A stretch of 46,063 nt of DNA from Bacillus sp. ISL-55 (GCF_018613155.1 NZ_JAGGQU010000025.1:1-46063); one strand, 5' to 3'; counted from the stretch's first letter, positions 26,688 through 34,364 are shown. Translations and numbers: made by a program. Notes: generated by a model not told the origin, from the letters alone.

Positions 26688-28154
26688 TTAGTGGCCGGAA
26701 AGTTTTGCTCCCGGTTTTCTGTGAACTGCCATTTTTTCAACTAGGTTCATACTTGCTTCATTTAAGCCAACCAGGCGAACGACCACGCCTGTAGCCCGTA
26801 ACTTTAAGACAATCTTATCAATGGCCGCTACTGCTGAATCATCCCAAACATGAGCTTGGGTGAAATCAATTTCAACTTCTTTTACATCTTCAGTGAAATC
26901 GATGGCATCGATCAGCTCATCGACAGAAGCGAAGAAAACCTGCCCTTTGACTGTATAGATTTTCTTGTCGCCTTTCACCAAAGACTCCACATGGACTCTT
27001 GATATCTTTGCTACAAAGAAAATCGCACTAAGGATAATCCCTGCAAATACCCCTTTTGAAAGGTCATGAGTTGCAACAACAGTAACAACCGTTACAACCA
27101 TTACAATTGAATCAGTAACCGGAGCTTTTGTGACACCTTTGATCGAACCCCAATCAAATGTACCGATCGCGACCATGAACATGACACCCACTAAAGCTGC
27201 CATTGGGATTTGAACAACGATTTTGCCTAGAACAATGATTAAGAACAATAAGACAACACCAGCAACTAAAGACGATAATCTTCCTTTACCGCCGGACTTG
27301 ACATTGATAACCGATTGACCAATCATCGCACAACCAGCCATGCCTCCAAAGAATCCAGTGATGATGTTGGCAATACCCTGGCCGCGGCTTTCCTTGTTCT
27401 TATCACTTGCTGTATCAGTCATATCATCAACAATTGATGCTGTAAGCAGAGACTCTAGCAATCCAACAATTGAAAGGCCTAAAGCATACGGAAAAATAAT
27501 GCTCAATGTTTCCATATTAAAAGGAACACTCGGCATGAAGAAGCTTGGCAATGCAGCAGTTAACTCGCCCATGTCTCCAACCGTTTTAACATCGCTCTTC
27601 GTAAAAATAGCAATTACCGTTATAACAATAATAGCAATCAGCGGAGATGGAACAGCCTTGGTCAATCTGGGTAAAAGATAAATAATTGCCAATGTACCTG
27701 CTACCAGGGCATACATTTGCCATCCCGCACCCGTAAACTGCTCTAATTGAGCCATAAAAATAAGGATCGCCAATGCGTTTACGAAGCCAATCATAACCGA
27801 CCGCGGGATAAACTTCATAAACCTCGCCAATTTAAAAACACCAAAGAGAATTTGGATGATTCCTGTCAAAATGGTGGCAGCAAACAAATACTGTAACCCA
27901 TGGTCAGCTACTAAAGTGACCATCAATAACGCCATTGCTCCCGTCGCACCAGATATCATACCAGGTCTGCCACCAATGAAGGCAATCACTACTGCAATGC
28001 TGAAAGAAGCATACAATCCCACCATCGGGTCAACTCCAGCTATTATGGAAAATGCAATCGCTTCGGGAATCAAGGCGAGAGCAACTACTATGCCCGCAAG
28101 GACCTCTCCCTTTATATTTCCCAACCATTGCTCTTTAATTGTATTAATACCCAA
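26688..28154 (-). CDS. SulP-family anion transporter with STAS domain (copy 2)
   Basis: A close paralogue of the transporter at 24980-26428, aligned over its full length with long identical stretches ([52 protein letters not shown]). It has the same membrane core and C-terminal STAS domain ([27 protein letters not shown]). TTG at 28154 is seven bases after AAAGGAG; an ATG at 28172 lies upstream of that site with no binding site of its own, so the TTG start (488 aa) is preferred. It has its own terminator, so it is not clearly co-transcribed with copy 1. Tandem duplication is the simplest origin. Substrate is unknown. Confidence 0.9.
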   Translation of the reverse strand: MGINTIKEQWLGNIKGEVLAGIVVALALIPEAIAFSIIAGVDPMVGLYASFSIAVVIAFIGGRPGMISGATGAMALLMVTLVADHGLQYLFAATILTGIIQILFGVFKLARFMKFIPRSVMIGFVNALAILIFMAQLEQFTGAGWQMYALVAGTLAIIYLLPRLTKAVPSPLIAIIVITVIAIFTKSDVKTVGDMGELTAALPSFFMPSVPFNMETLSIIFPYALGLSIVGLLESLLTASIVDDMTDTASDKNKESRGQGIANIITGFFGGMAGCAMIGQSVINVKSGGKGRLSSLVAGVVLLFLIIVLGKIVVQIPMAALVGVMFMVAIGTFDWGSIKGVTKAPVTDSIVMVVTVVTVVATHDLSKGVFAGIILSAIFFVAKISRVHVESLVKGDKKIYTVKGQVFFASVDELIDAIDFTEDVKEVEIDFTQAHVWDDSAVAAIDKIVLKLRATGVVVRLVGLNEASMNLVEKMAVHRKPGAKLSGH

Positions 28155-28186
28155 ATAAACACTCCTTTTCATTTTGTTTTTTTAGT

Positions 28187-28209
28187 GACTTTGATCTCTC
28201 ATCAAAGTC
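28187..28209. promoter_or_regulatory. Inverted repeat upstream of SulP copy 2
   Basis: GACTTTGAT-CTCTC-ATCAAAGTC is a perfect 9-bp inverted repeat about 33 bp ahead of the SulP start. It has no U-run toward the gene, so an operator or leader hairpin is more likely than a terminator. Confidence 0.45.
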
Positions 28210-28468
28210 TGGGCCGTTGAAAACAAGGCAATAATAACACATCTGCAAAAAGTGGCAACCCCACATGTAAGCGGTTGACTAATTCGTTTTCTCTTAAATC
28301 CTTCTATTTACTACGTTTTTACTATGAAGACAGTGAAATATTTCTTTTTTTATTCACCTGTTTTAACAAGCAGGGCTCTGACTACAAATCAATTGAATAC
28401 TTTGTTATACTTGGAGTGTCCGTCGGAATTTCAAAATGAGCAAGGGAGGAAAGAAGGAGAGATTAGAT
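28210..28468. other. Divergent intergenic region
   Basis: Between SulP copy 2 and the methyltransferase. A TTGACT occurs at about 28277-28282 and TATACT at about 28405-28410, but no clear promoter pair is seen. No gene is supported. Confidence 0.35.
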
Positions 28469-29080
28469 TTGTTAGAATATACTGGGGAGAGAGTCATCCC
28501 CGACCTAATGAAACCAGCCAATGCTTTATTACTTGAACACTTGGCACGTTATCAATTCAGTTCTTACCATATACGCGGGAGGGTCCTGGATATAGCTTGC
28601 GGTTCCGGCTATGGTTCGCAGATGCTCGCCAAGCTTTGCAAAAAACGAATCAATGAATTTATCGCAGTTGATTTTGATCCCGAAACAATTGAATATGCTC
28701 ACAAACGGTATAACCATCCTCTGGTTGAATATCGCTGTGAAGATGCAACAGATCCCCTGCTTCCCCAAAAATTAGGCATGTTTGATGCCATCATTTCCTT
28801 TGAAACACTAGAACATCTAGAAGATGAAGAGCAATTTCTTGCCAATCTTTATAATATGTTAAAACCTGGTGGGACATTGGTCCTGTCAACACCATTCGGA
28901 AAAGGAAGAGGAAAACCATGCGGTTCGCCATTCCACGTTCATCAGTTGACCATTGACGAGTTTAATGGGCTATTTCCGGAGTACAAAGAAGTAAAGATGT
29001 ACTACCAAAAAGGAGTATTAATCGAGCCTCCATATCCAGGTGTAAAACATCCGCTAGGAATAACAGTTTGTACTAAGTAG
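28469..29080 (+). CDS. Class I SAM-dependent methyltransferase, possibly truncated by a nonsense codon
   Basis: This is a Rossmann-fold methyltransferase with motif I VLDIACGSGYGSQML, an acidic end of beta-2 (FIAVDFDPETI), a motif IV-like FDAIISFETLEHL and post-motif MLKPGGTLVLSTPFG. The substrate is unknown. TTG 28469 (LEYTGERVIP start, typical of relatives) is nine bases after AAGGAG; ATG 28436 in the same frame is an alternative. The reading frame ends in TAG at 29078-29080, but stays open for another 74 codons to TAA at 29303-29305 with protein-like composition. The original protein may therefore have been about 278 residues. The catalytic domain before the stop is intact. Confidence 0.78.
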   Translation: MLEYTGERVIPDLMKPANALLLEHLARYQFSSYHIRGRVLDIACGSGYGSQMLAKLCKKRINEFIAVDFDPETIEYAHKRYNHPLVEYRCEDATDPLLPQKLGMFDAIISFETLEHLEDEEQFLANLYNMLKPGGTLVLSTPFGKGRGKPCGSPFHVHQLTIDEFNGLFPEYKEVKMYYQKGVLIEPPYPGVKHPLGITVCTK

Positions 29081-29305
29081 AAATTATCGAAAAAGAAGTA
29101 CTCATTTTATCTACACCTTGCAGTAATACAAAATGAAGTCCCGTTGGAGCATAAGATCTATCCGCTTCATTTCGCCAAACATACACAGCAAACCTGGCTG
29201 GTGAAGATCAGTAATATGGACGAAGCAAACCAAAACAACATTATCTCTTGCTTATTTGATAAATTATTTGCCGACGAACAAATACGCAAAATGTTTATTC
29301 AGTAA
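29081..29305 (+). pseudogene. In-frame continuation after the methyltransferase stop
   Basis: Seventy-four sense codons follow the TAG in the same frame, including NEVPLEHKIYPLHFAKH and QQTWLVKISNMDEAN, then CLFDKLFADEQIRKMF, ending in TAA. There is no ATG or ribosome binding site near the beginning of the stretch, so it does not look like a separate gene. It may be the C-terminal domain of the methyltransferase cut off by a point mutation, or a remnant of a downstream gene. Confidence 0.5.
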
Positions 29306-29363
29306 TCAATTCTAAGGAATTGGACTTCCGAATAGAAAATTAGTTTTAAGGAAGGAGGAGTTT

Positions 29364-29498
29364 ATGGCTATCAAACTCATTTGTGAAGAATGTAATGGCG
29401 ATGGAAAGATTCCTTTGATCAAGTTTCTTGGACTAAAGAAGAGATGCAAGATATGCTGTGGAGAGGGTAAGAAAATCCAACGTATTATTAGATACTGA
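29364..29498 (+). CDS. Zinc-knuckle microprotein 1 (44 aa, DnaJ-type CxxCxGxG)
   Basis: This tiny protein starts MAIKLICEECNGDGK and contains two CxxC pairs, C7/C10 (CEECNGDG) and C28/C31 (CKICCGEG), spaced like half of the DnaJ zinc-finger domain. It should bind one zinc. A strong GGAGGAG lies five bases before the ATG, so translation is likely. The next small gene follows 43 bases later. Single-module proteins of this kind occur in bacilli (YuiA-like, from memory), but their role is unknown. Confidence 0.75.
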   Translation: MAIKLICEECNGDGKIPLIKFLGLKKRCKICCGEGKKIQRIIRY

Positions 29499-29541
29499 CT
29501 CTGTACCTGCATATCATTATCTACTTAAAGGGGTTGTGCTT

Positions 29542-29709
29542 TTGATTAAAGCTGACGAAACAATTTTTTACAATAATGCACCTTATAAGGTTTTATATGT
29601 CTATCCCACAGGTTACTGCGAGATCAAAAGAACGGACTCCGCCATCGTAGAATTTATTCATAGAAAAGATCTTAAAGCATGTCCTTTAATTCTCGAGTCA
29701 CAGGATTAA
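29542..29709 (+). CDS. Small hypothetical protein, 55 aa
   Basis: The frame is open from 29458, but the only ribosome binding site is AAAGGGG, eight bases before TTG 29542. The product starts IKADETIFYNNAPYKVLYVY and looks like a small beta-rich domain; no cysteines, no membrane segment. It lies between the two zinc-knuckle genes and ends 17 bases before the second, suggesting one transcript. I do not recognise it. Confidence 0.6.
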   Translation: MIKADETIFYNNAPYKVLYVYPTGYCEIKRTDSAIVEFIHRKDLKACPLILESQD

Positions 29710-29726
29710 CAAGGAGGTGATTCCTA

Positions 29727-29852
29727 ATGAATAAAGAATGCCCAAGTTGTTCCGGAAAAGGGTATCTTTTGGTTAAATTCCCAAATATCAAAGAAGCTTG
29801 CTTCCATTGCCAGGGAAACGGATTCATAAAGTCCGCTACTAGTAGTAAATAA
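29727..29852 (+). CDS. Zinc-knuckle microprotein 2 (41 aa, DnaJ-type CxxCxGxG)
   Basis: The 41-residue product has C5/C8 (CPSCSGKG) and C25/C28 (CFHCQGNG), again one DnaJ-like zinc module. Its ribosome binding site AAGGAGGTGATTCC is almost the exact complement of the 16S 3' end, so translation should be strong. It resembles microprotein 1 in design but the linker sequence differs, so the pair may be an old duplication. Function unknown. Confidence 0.77.
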   Translation: MNKECPSCSGKGYLLVKFPNIKEACFHCQGNGFIKSATSSK

Positions 29853-29919
29853 CATCTTTTTATATTCTAAACTTAGCACCACAGATAAACTTTTAGCATT
29901 TTCTGTTAGGAGTGACATT

Positions 29920-30090
29920 TTGAAAGAACAGTTAATTAGAGGAGTCAGTATGCATACCGCCGGGGATTCCTTACTTTTTTACATTCACTTTGACCACAAG
30001 ACTATAGAGGTTACTGAAAAGGAATTCGAAAAGGCAATGGCTGATTTGAAATCGGGCAAAGAGCCTCTTACACTCATTAACCATGACTGA
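29920..30090 (+). CDS. Small hypothetical protein, 56 aa
   Basis: TTG 29920 follows AGGAGTG at good spacing. The product (MKEQLIRGVSMHTAGDSLLF, FEKAMADLKSGKEPLTLI) seems a small folded domain with beta strands then a helix; it has no cysteine and no membrane segment. It is the last of four tiny co-directional genes. I do not recognise the family. Confidence 0.6.
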   Translation: MKEQLIRGVSMHTAGDSLLFYIHFDHKTIEVTEKEFEKAMADLKSGKEPLTLINHD

Positions 30091-30697
30091 TGCGCCGCTG
30101 ATGTATTACTTGAGTAAATTACCTTTCTCTAAAACAAAAGAAATCGTATTTCAACTAACACTAGCTTTATCTTCAAAGTACTTAAAAGAAGTAATATTTT
30201 CATTTGATAAAGTGAAGATATTACTTTCAACTAGTACTTTAACTCCCTTGGTTATAAAAATGTACGGGATCCAGTCAACCAGCAGGTTAATTTACATTTG
30301 TCCTAGGACAAATATTATTAAGAAATGGTAGCACTGCCCCAGAACCTCAGATTCGAATCCTTATGTCCCTCCCTGTCCAAATATCTTACACGTTGCATGT
30401 AAAAAGTTCGGTATATCAAGGTTTTACAAAATTTGGGCTGTAACATTTATACCTTTTTTTACTTGATTGCGTTAGCAAAATGTTAGCATTTCAAACTGAT
30501 AGTCTGTAATAGCTTATAACATACTCCATCATTCTTTTTCATGCCTTGGTCCATTAAATAAATTGGATATTGCTAGGCTTATTATTTTTCAGAAAAGTAT
30601 TTAGCAAAAAGAGCCAAATTGAACAGTTGGTTGTCAGTCTTTTTTATATCGAGAAACATATACTCAGTAAGAATGACTTTAAACTAGGAGGATATAA
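30091..30697. other. 607-bp intergenic region, possible scar
   Basis: An opening of 82 codons (30083-30331) overlaps the preceding stop but has no ribosome binding site, so I do not call a gene. A perfect 18-bp palindrome ATTTGTCCTAGGACAAAT lies at 30296-30313. At about 30348-30372 AGATTCGAATCC and GTCCCTCC resemble the T-arm and 3' end of a tRNA gene without the rest. GTTAGCAAAATGTTAGCA repeats occur at 30471-30488. These could be the remains of an integrated element; this is weak. Confidence 0.35.
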
Positions 30698-30907
30698 ATG
30701 ACAAACAACGACCTGTTAAGCTTCTATGATCCCTATGTTTATCAGACATTAGCAACCATTGTTGGTAATATGGTTACTGTTCAAACCATAAGAGGCAGCG
30801 TTCGTGGCACTTTGAAAAATGTATTGCCAGATCACATTGTAGTCGAATCTAACGGAACTCCCTTTTTTATTCGTACCCAGCAAATCATTTGGGTTTTTCC
30901 TGGTTAA
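30698..30907 (+). CDS. YuzF-like / DUF2642 protein
   Basis: This 69-residue protein has a small Sm-like beta fold: VGNMVTVQTIRGSVRGTLKNVLPDHIVVES followed by PFFIRTQQIIWVFP. Such proteins are common in spore-formers and some relate to spore coat components. AGGAGG lies six bases before the ATG. It is 24 bases upstream of the manganese catalase gene on the same strand and so probably shares its transcript. Precise function is unknown. Confidence 0.78.
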   Translation: MTNNDLLSFYDPYVYQTLATIVGNMVTVQTIRGSVRGTLKNVLPDHIVVESNGTPFFIRTQQIIWVFPG

Positions 30908-30931
30908 CAAAAATGAAGTGGAGGGGAGATA

Positions 30932-31822
30932 ATGTTTAAAAGAATTAATAAATTGGCTATTGAACTTCCTACACCTGCACACGGCGATATGAATGCTGCA
31001 GCAGCAGTACAAGAGCTCCTGGGTGGCAAGTTTGGGGAGATGTCTACCTTAAATAACTATATGTTTCAGTCTTTTAACTTCCGAAATAAAAAAAAGCTAA
31101 AGCCATTCTATGAGTTAGTGGCGAGCATTACAGCAGAAGAATTTGGTCATGTAGAACTTGTTTCTAATACGATTAATCTGTTATCTGTGGGTAATACTTT
31201 TCCAGGGAATCCGGATATCACTCCACTTCAGAATGGGCTGGATGCGAGAAACACCCACCATTTTATTTCTACAGCTCAAACGTCTATTCCAGGTGATTCA
31301 ATGGGAAGACCTTGGACTGGTGATAATGTTTTTAATAGCGGTAATCTGGTTTTGGATTTAACACATAACTTTTTCCTCGAGATTGGTGCACGTACACATA
31401 AAATGAGAGTTTATGAGATGACTGATAATCCAGTTGCCAGAACCATGATTGGGTATTTGCTTGTTCGTGGAGGAACACATGTACTCGCCTATGCGAAAGC
31501 AATCGAAATTGCTACAGGGGTAGACTTGACGAAAATGCTTCCAGTTCCAAATCTTGATAACTCAAAATTTGATTATGCAAGACCATTCATAGAACAAGGC
31601 TTAAGCAATGTGCTATATACATGGAGCGAAACAGAATACAGGGATATCGGAATGATTTGGAAAGGAACAAATCCGGAAAATGGGCAACCGCTCGAAGTGA
31701 AAATTGGCACTCCTGAAGGCGGTCCAATCCCTGACTTAGAGGAACTGCCTGAAGAATTTGCCCCTGGGATCACTAGGGACGATTATGAATTAATCAAAAA
31801 ACGTTTAATGGCCAAATTATAA
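30932..31822 (+). CDS. Manganese catalase
   Basis: The enzyme removes hydrogen peroxide with a dimanganese centre. All five expected ligands are visible: E36 (KFGEMSTL), E70 and H73 (AEEFGHVE), E150 (NFFLEIGAR) and H183 (GGTHVLAY), spaced as in the Lactobacillus enzyme. The 296 residues include the family C-terminal tail (EYRDIGMIWKGTNPENGQPLEV). GGAGGGGA lies before the ATG. Relatives in bacilli include YdbD, YjqC and the coat protein CotJC. The YuzF-like upstream gene hints at sporulation-linked expression; this is inference. Confidence 0.93.
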   Translation: MFKRINKLAIELPTPAHGDMNAAAAVQELLGGKFGEMSTLNNYMFQSFNFRNKKKLKPFYELVASITAEEFGHVELVSNTINLLSVGNTFPGNPDITPLQNGLDARNTHHFISTAQTSIPGDSMGRPWTGDNVFNSGNLVLDLTHNFFLEIGARTHKMRVYEMTDNPVARTMIGYLLVRGGTHVLAYAKAIEIATGVDLTKMLPVPNLDNSKFDYARPFIEQGLSNVLYTWSETEYRDIGMIWKGTNPENGQPLEVKIGTPEGGPIPDLEELPEEFAPGITRDDYELIKKRLMAKL

Positions 31823-31845
31823 TGGATTCTTTACGGGAAAAATAC

Positions 31846-31887
31846 AAGACCAGATTCTGCTATTGGAGAATCTGGTCTTTCCTTTTT
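31846..31887 (+). terminator. Terminator of the manganese catalase gene
   Basis: A perfect 13-bp stem AAGACCAGATTCT/AGAATCTGGTCTT with an 8-nt loop, followed by TCCTTTTT. Confidence 0.88.
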
Positions 31888-31970
31888 GTTTAGCGTTTCA
31901 GAGTTGGATCATTTCCTTAGCGCTACCTGATGACCAAATGACGAAAATGTCTAGCGCCATCAAATTAAAA

Positions 31971-32153
31971 GGCTGTTTTCGTAACAATTGTTGTTAAAAT
32001 CCTAAAGCCGATTTTAACGTAATATAAGGCCATTTTGCAGTTCGGAATAAAGTTTGCATGCTCTTTTCTCATAAAAGAGTCAACTTTACCAAGAAAACTA
32101 ATCATAAAATCCTATTTTGTAGTCAAATAGCAACAAAGTTTGAGAAAAGAGCC
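31971..32153. mobile_element. MITE-like element, copy 2
   Basis: A 183-bp non-coding element beginning GGCTGTTTTCGTAA and ending TTGAGAAAAGAGCC; the ends are inverted repeats matching at 12 of 14 bases. It is flanked by a perfect 8-bp direct repeat AATTAAAA (31963-31970 and 32154-32161), the mark of transposition. It shares most of its sequence with copy 1. The ends GGCTCTTTT and the AT-rich 8-bp target resemble what I know of ISL3-family elements, which could supply the transposase in trans; no transposase is in this window. Confidence 0.88.
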
Positions 32154-32180
32154 AATTAAAAAGAAGCTCCCAAAAGTTTT

Positions 32181-32228
32181 AAAAAAGCCATTCTCCATGA
32201 TCCTTTATTCCATAGAGAAGGCTTTTTT
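32181..32228. terminator. Bidirectional terminator
   Basis: AAAAAAGCC with TTCTC pairs with GAGAA and GGCTTTTTT around a loop of about 20 nt. It has U-runs in both directions and lies about 150 bp downstream of the fluC pair, which it may serve. Confidence 0.65.
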
Positions 32229-32381
32229 CACATAATGAGTTCTAAGGAATAGGAGCTATTTTGGACACGCTTTTACTCTAATTGCTTTGAACATTAAAAG
32301 GGGGAATAAATAAGGTATTCAAATAATGGCCACAGTTACTAAAGTTAGTGTACGTTTGAATAATGAAGACGGATCAAGCCT

Positions 32382-32750
32382 TCATCCTATAACCAATCCC
32401 AGTTCTATTCCAAGAAAAGCCAAAAAGATTCCGCCTCCATAGCTAAGCAAATTATATAGAATGAATTCTTTTTTTCTTTTGTCGATGCGGAGCTGTATCC
32501 CCTCCAATTTAAATGTAGAAAAAGTGGTGAAAGCCCCCATATATCCAGTACCGAGTAGCATAAAGAGATTTCCTTCAATCCCTAGACCTACAAGAAGCCC
32601 AAGAAGAAGAGACCCCACCAAGTTAATGACAAGGGTTGCAACAGGAACTCTCGATTCTATTCTTTTATTAATGATCTGACTGACCCCAAAACGGGACATC
32701 GCCCCGAAGAACCCGCCTATCCCCACCAAAAGAATATGTAAAGTACTCAT
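32382..32750 (-). CDS. crcB: Fluoride channel subunit CrcB/FluC (second gene)
   Basis: This is a small membrane protein of 122 residues that exports fluoride. It has four hydrophobic segments and the family motifs GGFFGAMSRFGVSQ, NLVGSLLLGLLVG and GTGYMGAFTTFSTF. The ATG at 32750 overlaps the stop of the upstream partner in ATGA, indicating translational coupling. Many Firmicutes encode two Fluc proteins that form a heterodimer or one of opposite topology. A 78-codon upstream extension in the same frame runs inside the partner gene and is not real. No fluoride riboswitch is visible upstream of the pair. Confidence 0.9.
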   Translation of the reverse strand: MSTLHILLVGIGGFFGAMSRFGVSQIINKRIESRVPVATLVINLVGSLLLGLLVGLGIEGNLFMLLGTGYMGAFTTFSTFKLEGIQLRIDKRKKEFILYNLLSYGGGIFLAFLGIELGLVIG

Positions 32751-33124
32751 CCAACCTCTTCTCCTTTCCTGATTTGAAATCCTAATCGGCTCATCCCTAA
32801 ACCACCGGATATACTGGCTCCGATATACAAAATAGCCAGAGCCATCTTTCCGTGAAGAAGGAGCGTAACGGTTTCCACACTTAAAGTTGAAAAAGTGGTA
32901 AATGCTCCTACAAACCCTGTTCCTATTGCAGTTTTTATATGGGCTGGCAAGGAAAAACGTACTAACAGCCCCGTTGTCAGCCAAGCCAGGAGAAAACTAC
33001 CTAGCAAATTAACCGTCAGTGTAGCAAATGGAAAAACCGCACTTTCATGAAAAAGCCAAACACCAATAATATAGCGCAAAGAGGCTCCTAAAAATCCTGC
33101 TGCTCCCACAAGTAAATAAACCAT
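32747..33124 (-). CDS. crcB: Fluoride channel subunit CrcB/FluC (first gene)
   Basis: The first of two FluC genes, 125 residues, four membrane segments, with GAAGFLGASLRYIIG, TLTVNLLGSFLLAWL and GTGFVGAFTTFSTL. The second ATG (33124) is used: GGAGGG lies six bases before it, while the first ATG (33130) abuts that site. It overlaps the downstream fluC by four bases. The sodium- and fluoride-binding features of the family (central break and Phe box FTTFST) are conserved in both proteins. Confidence 0.9.
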   Translation of the reverse strand: MVYLLVGAAGFLGASLRYIIGVWLFHESAVFPFATLTVNLLGSFLLAWLTTGLLVRFSLPAHIKTAIGTGFVGAFTTFSTLSVETVTLLLHGKMALAILYIGASISGGLGMSRLGFQIRKGEEVG

Positions 33125-33164
33125 CTCCATCCCTCCATTTCACATAGTTTCCCCAAAAATTTAG

Positions 33165-33291
33165 AAAAGCGCAAGCGCCTTGATCAGCCCCGACAAGCGC
33201 TGGAGGGCCTGACAGTGAAGTCGTTCTTTGACTTCATTGGCAGGACCGAAGCGACTCGAGGGGCTAGGCGATGGAGCTGGACCATTCTCGA
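33165..33291. repeat. Dispersed structured repeat, full copy
   Basis: About 127 bp starting AAAGCGCAAGCGCCTTGATC and ending GGCGATGGAGCTGGACC. The arms AGCCCC/GGGGCT enclose an inner stem CCTGACAGTGAAGTC/GACTTCATTGGCAGG, so the whole unit can fold into a long branched hairpin. The same sequence type is scattered between genes in many Bacillaceae from my general knowledge. A short deleted copy is at 26549-26601. Confidence 0.75.
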
Positions 33292-33318
33292 AGTAAAATT
33301 TATACTTTCTTATCTATT

Positions 33319-33358
33319 AAAAAGACTCCTGCCAGTTCATACATAACTGACAGGAGTC
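33319..33358 (-). terminator. Terminator of the phosphatase-like gene
   Basis: GACTCCTGTCAGTT pairs with AACTGGCAGGAGTC (one G-U) and is followed by TTTTTAA on the minus strand. Confidence 0.8.
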
Positions 33359-33465
33359 ATTAGCCTTGAGGCAGTTAAAGGTGAACTCCATCACCTATTA
33401 AGATTAGGTCTCTCTAAAAACTATAATACATTTAAATAAGAAGGAAAAAAACTTTTTTTCTTGCT

Positions 33466-33903
33466 TTACCCAAGCCCGAGATGCCTCTCATACTCGGTAA
33501 GCACTTCCATGTAATTCGGAGTAGGCTGTATATCCGGCTTTTTTTTCCTCACTGCATAAAGCGCCTGATTACGGTTTAATTGAAAACGCTGCATATAGTA
33601 GGCCGCGATGACAAAGCCTAACCGCTGGTAACCAAAAGTATCATGAATAAGAATCCGATGCCTATTAACAACTAAATCGTTTATTTGACCCATCAGCCTT
33701 TCAATCCAATCGATGCTCGGAGCAACCTTGATCGTTAAAGGCGCCCAGATCATCATCCGCTGTGAAAAATCAAAAGGTGGTCGGTCAGGCTTCGTCCGCA
33801 GGTTTACAATTGAAGTAATATGATGATAGACAAAAGGCCAATCGCGAGAGGAAATCCTCCCTCCCACATACATCCTTCCTGGAATCATCTCTGTAAAGCT
33901 CAA
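33466..33903 (-). CDS. Dual-specificity-phosphatase-like protein lacking the catalytic cysteine
   Basis: The 145-residue protein aligns with the dual-specificity tyrosine phosphatase fold: ITSIVNLRTKPDRPPFD, a hydrophobic strand ILIH, the P-loop region, then GFVIAAYYMQRFQLNRNQALYAVRKKKPDIQPTP and ...YMEVLTEYERHLG. In the P-loop the usual HCxxGxxRS is HDTFGYQRL: the nucleophilic Cys is replaced by Asp, while Gly and Arg are kept. It cannot work by the standard cysteine mechanism and may be a pseudophosphatase that binds a phospho-ligand. TTG 33903 follows AGGGGGAG at good spacing; the ATG 39 bases upstream has no binding site. A strong terminator follows. Confidence 0.72.
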   Translation of the reverse strand: MSFTEMIPGRMYVGGRISSRDWPFVYHHITSIVNLRTKPDRPPFDFSQRMMIWAPLTIKVAPSIDWIERLMGQINDLVVNRHRILIHDTFGYQRLGFVIAAYYMQRFQLNRNQALYAVRKKKPDIQPTPNYMEVLTEYERHLGLG

Positions 33904-34018
33904 TATGACTCCCCCTCGCTTTCCCTCATTACTATATGCCATTTAGATTGCAGGGTTCATTTCACATACATAATTTAACAGACAATTGTGATACTAAAGA
34001 ATAAAAGGGGGAATTTAT

Positions 34019-34324
34019 GTGAAGATTACTGTTGGAAAATCCGCCATTGTTTTAGGTGTAGCTGCAGGATTAATGGGTCAAGTAAACTTTATTGAAGCAG
34101 CTCCTATTGAGTCTAAATTAATAGTTCAGAATCAGATTTCAGAGGATCAAGCGAAGGAAATTGCCCTTAAACAGGTAAAAGGGACTGTCACAAAAGTGGA
34201 GCTCGAAACCGAAAATGGTGTACTTGTTTATGAAGTGGATATCAAAGCACCGGATCAACTTTATGAAGTAACCATAGATGCAAAGAGTGGAAAAGTAATA
34301 AAGGTTGAAAAAGAGAATGATTAG
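34019..34324 (+). CDS. Secreted PepSY-domain protein
   Basis: A 101-residue protein with a signal peptide (KSAIVLGVAAGLMGQVNFIEAAP, cleavage near residue 27) and one PepSY domain: ISEDQAKEIALKQVKGTVTKVELETENGVLVYEVDI and YEVTIDAKSGKVIKVEKE. PepSY domains are thought to inhibit or chaperone peptidases or bind envelope partners. GTG 34019 has AGGGGGA six bases upstream. It is followed by a terminator, so it is monocistronic. Confidence 0.85.
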   Translation: MKITVGKSAIVLGVAAGLMGQVNFIEAAPIESKLIVQNQISEDQAKEIALKQVKGTVTKVELETENGVLVYEVDIKAPDQLYEVTIDAKSGKVIKVEKEND

Positions 34325-34364
34325 TCTTTTAAAACCAAGAATTTCTGTTCAGTTTTAGGAAATG

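Noticed and set aside
30083-30331. An 82-codon opening after the 56-aa gene
   Set aside because: The ATG overlaps the upstream stop but there is no ribosome binding site, and the composition is unlike the neighbouring proteins. It could still be a decayed gene.
32326-32442. A short frame beginning MATVTKVSVRLNNEDGSS near the MITE
   Set aside because: Weak ribosome binding site and its second half lies antisense to the well-supported fluC gene.
33125-33300. A possible fluoride riboswitch upstream of the fluC pair
   Set aside because: GGCGATGGAGC resembles the aptamer start, but it belongs to the dispersed repeat and the rest of the fluoride aptamer is absent.
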